27,193 bases of DNA, from positions 1-27,193 of IMG/VR virus record IMGVR_UViG_3300000265_000380; one strand, 5' to 3'. The position numbers and the translations under genes were made by a program. The DNA comes from a virus. Positions 22,456-27,193 of the stretch are shown here, in pieces (the stretch's first letter is position 1; each line of letters begins with the position of its first letter). The notes beneath the pieces were generated by a model, which was not told where the DNA came from, did no database searches, and saw only the letters and a list, made by a program, of their open reading frames with translations.

Positions 22456-23376
22456 ATGTTCCTAATTATACTAACATTTTTAAGTGCGATATCTATATCT
22501 GTAATAGCCGCTGGTTATTCTATCATAGGTCTTGCAACACTATTTGCCGGTGCAGTAGTACCAATTATTGCTATGGGTACGGCATTAGAAGTAGGTAAGT
22601 TAGTAGCAGCCTCATGGTTGTACCATAATTGGCAAAGTGATGTACCTAGATTGTTAAAAACGTATTTGTTTACAGCAATCATTGTATTAGTTTTTATTAC
22701 CTCTATGGGTATCTTTGGTTTCTTATCAAAGGCACACCTTGATCAAGTTAAACCTACATCTGGTAATAATATAAAACTAGAACAAATTACCGACCAGATT
22801 TCAAGACAACAAACTATTATAGACAGATCACAAAATACGTTAACATTATTAGACAAGGCATTAGAGGTCTACATTGATAAAGAATATGTGACTAGAGGTT
22901 TAAAAGAAAGAGCAAAACAAGAAGAAGAAAGAACTGCTTTAAACAATGCAATTGAAGACGCAAGTAATAAGATCGCAGAGTTATCAGATAAGAAAGCAAC
23001 ACTATCATTAGCACAAGATAAGATAGAGGCAGAGGTTGGTCCTATTAAGTATGTTGCAGAGTTAATATATGGTGAAAGTGCAAAAGATAATATTGACAAG
23101 GCAGTTAGAATTGTTATACTGATATTAATATTTGTATTTGACCCATTAGCAGTATTGTTATTGATAGCAGCCAACATATCATTGAGACAATGGAGATTAA
23201 AGAAACAATTAACAAAGTCTAATAAACAACAAAATTTACAACAAAAATTAAATAGATTAATGAAAAGAAATAAGAACTTGAAAAAATATAAAAATGTGGT
23301 AAAAGACCTTGGCGATAATCCAGATGAGATTAAGTTGAAGTTAAGCCAGATAGTGAATTTAGATGATAAGAATTAG
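22456..23376 (+). CDS. Membrane protein with cytoplasm-sized coiled coil
   Basis: 306 residues. Membrane segments at about 2-24, 26-46, 68-90 and 215-240, with a long coiled coil between the third and fourth (about 105-195, runs like QTIIDRSQNTLTLLDKALEV) and a basic C-terminal tail (KKQLTKSNKQQNLQQKLNRL). Similar multi-pass coiled-coil proteins are widespread in marine T4-like phages. Immediately after a wall hydrolase and overlapping a tiny lipoprotein, it could belong to a lysis or envelope module. Confidence 0.82.
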   Translation: MFLIILTFLSAISISVIAAGYSIIGLATLFAGAVVPIIAMGTALEVGKLVAASWLYHNWQSDVPRLLKTYLFTAIIVLVFITSMGIFGFLSKAHLDQVKPTSGNNIKLEQITDQISRQQTIIDRSQNTLTLLDKALEVYIDKEYVTRGLKERAKQEEERTALNNAIEDASNKIAELSDKKATLSLAQDKIEAEVGPIKYVAELIYGESAKDNIDKAVRIVILILIFVFDPLAVLLLIAANISLRQWRLKKQLTKSNKQQNLQQKLNRLMKRNKNLKKYKNVVKDLGDNPDEIKLKLSQIVNLDDKN

Positions 23377-23527
23377 TATTTTAATATTATTGCTCGTGAC
23401 TTTGGGTGGGTGCATGAAAACGACCTGTGTATCAGACCTAGAATGTAAGAAGACGTTAGATTGGAATAACCCTACTTTTACAGCGGTACGAACAATAATA
23501 TCACAAGGCACCAATTTAGGTAAATAG
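23363..23527 (+). CDS. Tiny lipoprotein, possible spanin-like
   Basis: 54 residues, overlapping the end of the previous gene by 14 bases. Signal peptide with a canonical lipobox TLGGC (Cys17), then two further Cys (TTCVSD, LECKK) and a polar tail. Size, lipidation and nesting at the end of a membrane gene recall Rz1-type outer-membrane spanin lipoproteins, but it lacks the proline richness usual in Rz1. The preceding membrane protein would be an unusual inner-membrane partner. Confidence 0.7.
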   Translation: MIRISILILLLVTLGGCMKTTCVSDLECKKTLDWNNPTFTAVRTIISQGTNLGK

Positions 23528-23531
23528 TGGC

Positions 23532-23560
23532 TTGACAAAAACAAATAAATGAGGTATAAT
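23532..23560 (+). promoter_or_regulatory. Consensus promoter with leaderless start
   Basis: TTGACA (23532-23537), 17 bases, TATAAT (23555-23560): a perfect sigma70 consensus, preceded by GGC. The ATG at 23564 is too close to the -10; the predicted start 23567 is exactly the A of the second ATG, so the message would be leaderless. Confidence 0.8.
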
Positions 23561-23563
23561 TAT

Positions 23564-23749
23564 ATGATGAGACAATACATAGAACGAATCAGTAACACTC
23601 CAGAAAAACAAGAAAGACTTATAAACAACGCTGTGGAGGCAACTAAAAGTGCTACTACAGAGTGGTCTAAAGACTTCTGGTTTGGTATATTTACCAAATT
23701 GTGTACTAAATTCAATAGAAGCGACCTATATCAGAAAAACATACACTAA
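23564..23749 (+). CDS. Small unknown protein under a leaderless promoter
   Basis: 61 residues (60 if the second ATG at 23567 is used). Helical and charged at the start (RQYIERISNTPEKQERLINN), then aromatic (EWSKDFWFGIFTKLC). No signal peptide or membrane segment. It has its own perfect promoter, so it is probably an early, well-expressed product. No family recognised. Confidence 0.7.
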   Translation: MMRQYIERISNTPEKQERLINNAVEATKSATTEWSKDFWFGIFTKLCTKFNRSDLYQKNIH

Positions 23750-23753
23750 TCGC

Positions 23754-23781
23754 TTGCCTTTTGGGCCAGATGTGATACTAT
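23754..23781 (+). promoter_or_regulatory. Promoter with leaderless start
   Basis: TTGCCT (23754-23759), 16 bases, TACTAT (23776-23781), preceded by CGC. The predicted start 23788 is exactly the A of the next ATG. The match to consensus is weaker than at 23532 and other -10 choices exist (TATATA at 23779). Confidence 0.5.
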
Positions 23782-23787
23782 ATAGAT

Positions 23788-24057
23788 ATGGAAAAAACAG
23801 TAACAATAACACTAAAGAAAAAGACCTTACTAGAGGTCTATAATCAAGTTAATCTATTAAACAATATGGGTTTTCCTAACTTTCAAAAAGGTGAACCTGT
23901 AATGAACTTGATGTTAGAGATCAAAAAAGAAGTTAAAAAGGATAAGAAACAAGAAAAGGTACCAACATGGAAAGAATTATTAAACTTTTGGCCCATGACT
24001 ATAGTTGTACCAGCTTTGTTGCTTGCCATTTTGTTTGGTCCGTATATAATGAGGTAA
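23788..24057 (+). CDS. Small single-pass membrane protein
   Basis: 89 residues. N-terminal half charged (EKTVTITLKKKTLLEV, EIKKEVKKDKKQEK); one membrane segment at about 66-86 (MTIVVPALLLAILFGPYI), with Trp-containing approach. No ribosome site, consistent with the leaderless promoter before it. Unknown function. Confidence 0.75.
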   Translation: MEKTVTITLKKKTLLEVYNQVNLLNNMGFPNFQKGEPVMNLMLEIKKEVKKDKKQEKVPTWKELLNFWPMTIVVPALLLAILFGPYIMR

Positions 24058-24058
24058 C

Positions 24059-24637
24059 ATGAATATATTTTACCTAGACAGAAATCCATACATAGCTGCT
24101 AAAATGTCTTGTGACAAGCACGTATGTAAAATGATTATAGAGTCTGCTCAGATGTTATCTACAGCACATAGAATGTTAGATGGCGAACACTATACAGGCA
24201 GGACTAAAAACGGTCATAAGATACAAAGATGGCGTCTAGACGAAGACAAAGAAGATTTAATTTACAAAGCATGTCATACAGGTCACCCTAGTACAGTGTG
24301 GGTAATGGCAAATGTATTTCACTATGCTTGGCTATACAAACATATGATTGCTCTTAATGAAGAATTTAAAATGCGTTATAATCATACAGAGGATCATATG
24401 ACTATACGTAAACTCAAAGAAGTATTACGGCAACCGCCTAAAAATATACCTATAAATAAGATTGCAACAGACCCAACACCTGCTATGCCAGATGAATGTA
24501 AAATACCTGGCGATGTGATTGGTTCTTATAGAAAGTATTATGTAATGAAGAAAAGAGAATTTGCTACCTGGAAAGCACCTGCTGTTATTCCAGAGTGGTA
24601 TAAAAATGGAGTTAAAGATGGCGAAAAACAAATTTAG
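24059..24637 (+). CDS. Conserved T4-like marine phage protein
   Basis: 192 residues. Phrases MNIFYLDRNPYIAAKMSCDK, KMIIESAQMLSTAHR, CHTGHPSTVWVM and SYRKYYVMKKREFATWK are typical of a family that I know from cyanophages without assigned function. Rich in His, Cys and Tyr, suggesting a metal-binding enzyme, but no known active site is clear. Starts one base after the previous stop. Confidence 0.8.
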   Translation: MNIFYLDRNPYIAAKMSCDKHVCKMIIESAQMLSTAHRMLDGEHYTGRTKNGHKIQRWRLDEDKEDLIYKACHTGHPSTVWVMANVFHYAWLYKHMIALNEEFKMRYNHTEDHMTIRKLKEVLRQPPKNIPINKIATDPTPAMPDECKIPGDVIGSYRKYYVMKKREFATWKAPAVIPEWYKNGVKDGEKQI

Positions 24638-24824
24638 GACAGATGGACGTAGCAGAGTATCAAATGCTACCTATGAGAAAAGGTGGAACGAGATATTTGG
24701 TAAGAAGTCTAATCCTATGGCTAAAGAAGTACGAACACCAAAATATAAACCAAAAGTTGTAGAGTCTAAAAAGACATATAATAGAAAAAAGAAAGAGAAG
24801 CACGATACATGGATATGGACATAA
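24618..24824 (+). CDS. Small very basic protein
   Basis: 68 residues, ATG 24618 overlapping the previous gene by 20 bases. Strongly basic (KAKNKF-type start, KYKPKVVESKKTYNRKKKEK), ending DTWIWT. Nucleic-acid binding is plausible from charge only. First of a set of small overlapping frames. Confidence 0.65.
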   Translation: MAKNKFRTDGRSRVSNATYEKRWNEIFGKKSNPMAKEVRTPKYKPKVVESKKTYNRKKKEKHDTWIWT

Positions 24825-24973
24825 ATAATGACCACCTGGAGATTTCTAGACAGATGAGTAAACAAAACAGAGACGAAAGACTTGCTAAAGACAAAGGTAT
24901 GTTAAGACTATATACTATAACGGAAGAAGATATATTAAAAAAAGGACTAAAAGATGGCGAAAGAGAAAGCTAA
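24809..24973 (+). CDS. Small charged protein
   Basis: 54 residues from ATG 24809 (an internal ATG at 24854 would give 39). Highly charged helix (SKQNRDERLAKDKGMLR, EEDILKKGLKDGERES). Overlaps the previous gene by 16 bases and the next by 20, keeping the region fully coding. No family recognised. Confidence 0.6.
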   Translation: MDMDINNDHLEISRQMSKQNRDERLAKDKGMLRLYTITEEDILKKGLKDGERES

Positions 24974-25100
24974 AATATACGAAAGAAATCCTAATACAGG
25001 AGTTATTCGTTGGAGATTTGTTGGTGAATCACCAGACAAATTTGGCTGGCCAAACTATGGTAGGATTTTAAATGAAAAGAAAAAAAATAAAAAAAAGTGA
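24954..25100 (+). CDS. Small basic protein
   Basis: 48 residues. KIYERNPNTGVIRWRF, then FGWPNYGRI, then a lysine-rich tail (KKKNKKK). The first part reads like a small beta module with Trp/Arg. Overlaps neighbours by 20 and 29 bases. The initial ATGGCGAAA repeats the start of the gene at 24618. Confidence 0.6.
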   Translation: MAKEKAKIYERNPNTGVIRWRFVGESPDKFGWPNYGRILNEKKKNKKK

Positions 25101-25230
25101 ATATTCTGATTTATACGTTTGTATAAAAAGTGATCAAGTACCAGCAAACCATATTGCTGAATACTTTCAAGATGAAGACTTTTTTAAATATGTTAAAAGG
25201 AGAGAAAAGAAAAATGATAAGAAACTTTAG
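25072..25230 (+). CDS. Small charged protein
   Basis: 52 residues. Lysine-rich start (KRKKIKKSEYSDLYVCIK), then acidic helix (AEYFQDEDFFKYVKRREKK). Overlaps the preceding and following genes by 29 and 17 bases. Not recognised. Confidence 0.55.
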   Translation: MKRKKIKKSEYSDLYVCIKSDQVPANHIAEYFQDEDFFKYVKRREKKNDKKL

Positions 25231-25414
25231 AGATATAATAATATTACTAATAACAAGTGGTGTCTTAATACTTCTTGGTGTTATTATTGTAGGAGATTAT
25301 TGGGTAGCATTAGAAGAAAATAGACCAGTAGATGAAAGCGTAATTACATTGATGAAGATGTCAGTTACAGGATTGATTGGTGTTATTGGTGGTTACATAG
25401 GAGCAAGTAAATAA
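25214..25414 (+). CDS. Small two-pass membrane protein, holin-like
   Basis: 66 residues from ATG 25214, behind AGGAG; upstream in-frame starts lack a site. Membrane segments at about 8-27 (ILLITSGVLILLGVII) and about 50-63 (SVTGLIGVIGGYIG), with an acidic loop between (LEENRPVDES). Size and two segments fit a small holin, and similar proteins exist in marine T4-like phages, but no test is possible from sequence alone. Shares TAATG with the next gene. Confidence 0.7.
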   Translation: MIRNFRDIIILLITSGVLILLGVIIVGDYWVALEENRPVDESVITLMKMSVTGLIGVIGGYIGASK

Positions 25415-25599
25415 TGATAAAAGAAGCATTGATTAAAAAACTAGAGGGTGATATTGCAGTGGCAAAAGCAGATATTAATTTGTTTATGGAAAAACCTATC
25501 GGTGTTGCAGAGCATATAGATTATGTTGTTACTGCCGAGAAGAAGTTAGAAATCTTAGCAACTGCTGAAGACAAACTATCATCACTTAAAAATCTATAA
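25414..25599 (+). CDS. Small helical phage protein
   Basis: 61 residues, two helices: [20 protein letters not shown] and [19 protein letters not shown], joined by EKPIGVAEH. Resembles small uncharacterised marine T4-like phage proteins. Starts at the stop of the holin-like gene; two bases before the ferredoxin. Confidence 0.7.
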   Translation: MIKEALIKKLEGDIAVAKADINLFMEKPIGVAEHIDYVVTAEKKLEILATAEDKLSSLKNL

Positions 25600-25601
25600 T
25601 A

Positions 25602-25925
25602 GTGGCGTACAGTGTTAATGATAAGTGTATCATGTGTAAACACACTGATTGCGTTGAGGTCTGTCCTGTAGATTGTTTCTATGAAGGAGAGAACATGTTA
25701 GTGATCAATCCAGATGAATGTATTGATTGTGGTGTATGTGAGCCAGAGTGTCCTGAAGGAGCAATACTATCAGACATGGAAGAAGAAGGCAAGAAGTGGA
25801 TTGAGTTTAATGATAAGTGGTCAAGACAATGGCCAGTTATAACAGATAAAAAAGATAGTATGGATCCAGATAACAAACATAGAGACGAACCAGATAGATT
25901 AAATAAATATTTTAAAAACAAATGA
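25602..25925 (+). CDS. fdxA: FdxA-type ferredoxin (two iron-sulfur clusters)
   Basis: 107 residues from GTG 25602. [18 protein letters not shown] and [16 protein letters not shown] carry nine Cys (9, 12, 17, 21, 25, 40, 43, 46, 50), as in the 7Fe ferredoxins of the Azotobacter FdxA family; the C-terminal [10 protein letters not shown] also matches that family. It carries low-potential electrons in the cytoplasm. Length is normal and it looks intact. It overlaps sufE by 4 bases. The partner is not known; class Ia reductase activation or cluster assembly are candidates. Probably taken from a host. Confidence 0.93.
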   Translation: MAYSVNDKCIMCKHTDCVEVCPVDCFYEGENMLVINPDECIDCGVCEPECPEGAILSDMEEEGKKWIEFNDKWSRQWPVITDKKDSMDPDNKHRDEPDRLNKYFKNK

Positions 25926-26338
25926 TACTAGATAAAATCAAAGAGACAGGTAGCGATTTACATATGTTAGAAGGACATGACCGACTTCACTATCTAGTAG
26001 ACAAAGCAAAAGAAGTTAAACCATTACCAGAATGGTTGAAAACAGAAACAAACAGAATACATGGTTGTGCTAGTAAACTATGGATAACTGGTATGAAAGA
26101 CCCTAAAGATGGTTGTATGATATACCATGCTGATGGTGAGTCTCATATAACAAGAGGTACTGCTAAATTGGTAACTGATATAGTTAATGGTGAGAAGTGT
26201 GAGGAAGTTGCTAATCTAACTGTAGATAGTTTTACACCATTAGGCATAAAAGAACTACTTACTATGCAGAGACAAAATGGATTAGGTGAGTTAATTAATA
26301 GAATTATAGGAATTGCAAATGCCAATATACACATTTAG
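25922..26338 (+). CDS. sufE: SufE-like sulfur acceptor for iron-sulfur assembly
   Basis: 138 residues, normal SufE length. The sulfur-accepting Cys49 lies in [10 protein letters not shown], matching E. coli SufE Cys51 in [47 protein letters not shown] and the C-terminal helix follow the family. SufE takes sulfur from SufS cysteine desulfurase and passes it to the SufBCD scaffold; phage SufE would have to use the host machinery. Coupled to ferredoxin by 4 bases, so both proteins are made together. Confidence 0.93.
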   Translation: MILDKIKETGSDLHMLEGHDRLHYLVDKAKEVKPLPEWLKTETNRIHGCASKLWITGMKDPKDGCMIYHADGESHITRGTAKLVTDIVNGEKCEEVANLTVDSFTPLGIKELLTMQRQNGLGELINRIIGIANANIHI

Positions 26339-26633
26339 AAATAAAAAAAGTAAAAAAGAATTTACAGAAATGATGACCATTGCAGAAATGGAGACTTATA
26401 TGAAGAAGAATAAGCACATAACACAAGTACCACAGGTACTAAATATATCAGGTGGTGTAATGGGTGTCAATATGAAGAACGATGGTGGTTGGAAAGACAA
26501 TCTATCACGTATAGCAGAGGCACACCCTACTAGTGCATTGGCAGACAGATATAGAAGCCGATCATCTAAAGAAATTGCAACAAGACAAGTTGTACAGAAA
26601 CACCTAAAAAGACAAGCAAAGGGGAAAAAATAA
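26319..26633 (+). CDS. FmdB-like phage protein lacking zinc cysteines
   Basis: 104 residues from ATG 26319. The start [20 protein letters not shown] has the form of the FmdB zinc-ribbon N-terminus, but the Cys pairs are absent. Then a run through SRIAEAHPTSALADRYRSRS and a basic tail. I associate this with T4-like cyanophage proteins of unknown function. Overlaps sufE by 20 bases. Confidence 0.7.
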   Translation: MPIYTFRNKKSKKEFTEMMTIAEMETYMKKNKHITQVPQVLNISGGVMGVNMKNDGGWKDNLSRIAEAHPTSALADRYRSRSSKEIATRQVVQKHLKRQAKGKK

Positions 26634-27028
26634 TGGCGACAAAAGATTTACCAGATTACATGAGAGGTTTTGACCTCCAAGATGATTGGGGTGTTACAGC
26701 AGTAGCGGCTCCACCTAAACAGGAAGTACCAGTAGTTGACACAAAAGCAAATGAAAGTACAAATTTAGAAATATCAAAGGTCAAACAAGACGTATCATCT
26801 ATCAAGTCCATGATGAACGAAGTAATGCAGATAGTGGCAGAGAAGGATACTATTACTAAAGAAATAACAGATGAAGATACTAAAGCTAGATTCAAAGAGT
26901 TAGAGAAAGTAATATTACCGTTTCTATACAATTTAAGTAAGACAACAGAACCTTACATACATTGGCCTAACAGAGGTCCAATTATCAAGGCACAAATAGA
27001 GAAAGTGTTAAAAATAACGAGAGGATAA
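26633..27028 (+). CDS. Conserved T4-like marine phage protein
   Basis: 131 residues. N-terminal DLPDYMRGFDLQDDWGVTAV, a helical middle (SKVKQDVSSIKSMMNEVMQI) and LPFLYNLSKTTEPYIHWPNR, the last being a phrase I know from cyanophage proteins of unknown role. GGGG-AAAAA ribosome site just before the start. Single-base overlap with the previous gene. Confidence 0.75.
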   Translation: MATKDLPDYMRGFDLQDDWGVTAVAAPPKQEVPVVDTKANESTNLEISKVKQDVSSIKSMMNEVMQIVAEKDTITKEITDEDTKARFKELEKVILPFLYNLSKTTEPYIHWPNRGPIIKAQIEKVLKITRG

Positions 27029-27029
27029 A

Positions 27030-27193
27030 ATGAAATTAAGTAATAATTTTAGTTTAAAAGAACTTACAGCTTCACAAACAGCTGAACGTAAGGGTATTAA
27101 TAATAACCCTAACGAAGACCAGATTGAAAAGTTAAAGTTACTATGTGAAAACGTTTTACAAAAGATAAGAGATCATTATAAAAAACCAGTAAC
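27030..27193 (+). CDS. Peptidase M15-like protein, N-terminal part
   Basis: 54 residues before the window ends. KLSNNFSLKELTASQTAERKG, then NPNEDQIEKLKLLCENVLQ and IRDHYKKPV: the start of a peptidase M15_3-type domain (D-Ala endo/carboxypeptidase family), in which the next part would hold the His/Asp zinc site. A probable wall peptidase, possibly the phage endolysin. GAGAGGA lies 4-10 bases upstream of the ATG. The 3' part is missing because of the window edge, not a mutation. Confidence 0.7.
   Translation, partial: MKLSNNFSLKELTASQTAERKGINNNPNEDQIEKLKLLCENVLQKIRDHYKKPV

Noticed and set aside
1-27193. tRNA genes, CRISPR arrays, insertion sequences, integrase or att sites
   Set aside because: No cloverleaf-like intergenic stretch, no spaced direct repeats, no transposase or integrase; intergenic space is nearly absent. 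The longest gaps (12691-12781 and 20656-20794) hold only promoters and a hairpin.

Overview
The window looks like a piece of a T4-like myovirus infecting a marine bacterium, most likely a relative of the SAR11 (Pelagibacter) myophages. The DNA is strongly AT-rich. All recognisable genes lie on the + strand, are packed with 1-20 base overlaps (TAATG, ATGA) and include T4-core replication genes: gp61-type primase, NrdA/NrdB and RNase H. Many small proteins also look like families of marine T4-like phages (DUF3310, DUF6433, a small winged-helix protein). The promoters fit the alphaproteobacterial CTTGAC-N17 type, and one lipoprotein resembles the rickettsial 17 kDa antigen family; both point to an alphaproteobacterial host. 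The host and phage assignment are inference; no terminase, capsid or tail gene is in view.

Layout. 1-2.6 kb: the end of an unknown Thr/Ser/Asn-rich protein, a complete membrane-bound CHASE2 adenylate cyclase, and a coiled-coil protein with a C-terminal membrane anchor. 2.6-7.7 kb: nucleotide and replication block (primase, nrdA, nrdB, zinc ribbon, RuvC-like nuclease), with a consensus promoter for nrdAB inside the end of the primase gene. 7.7-12.7 kb: glycan island with three GT-A-like transferases carrying DxD motifs, two paralogous GT-B-like proteins, an SGNH hydrolase and two small membrane proteins. 12.7-15.3 kb: two promoter modules followed by small unknown proteins, which look like early genes. 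15.2-17.9 kb: run of exported or membrane proteins, including two lipoproteins and two proteins with a shared antigen-like C-terminus. 17.9-20.7 kb: glutaredoxin, winged-helix protein, RNase H and DUF6433 protein. 20.7-23.8 kb: secreted protein, SprT-like protease, Bax-like glucosaminidase, coiled-coil membrane protein and a tiny lipoprotein. 23.5-25.6 kb: small proteins, several overlapping and under 55 residues, including a holin-like membrane protein. 25.6-27.2 kb: FdxA-type ferredoxin, SufE, two conserved phage proteins and the start of an M15 peptidase.

How the genes may work together. NrdAB with glutaredoxin, primase, RNase H and the RuvC-like nuclease would supply and process DNA during replication. 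Ferredoxin and SufE could support iron-sulfur or iron cofactors. The glycan island, lipoprotein run and wall hydrolases all point at the host envelope, whether for receptor masking, virion decoration or lysis. The cyclase could raise cAMP in the infected cell.

The most unusual observations are the complete phage-borne CHASE2 cyclase, a family of GCTTGAC promoters of which several would start transcription exactly on an ATG (leaderless mRNAs), the exported-lipoprotein island, and the ferredoxin-SufE pair.
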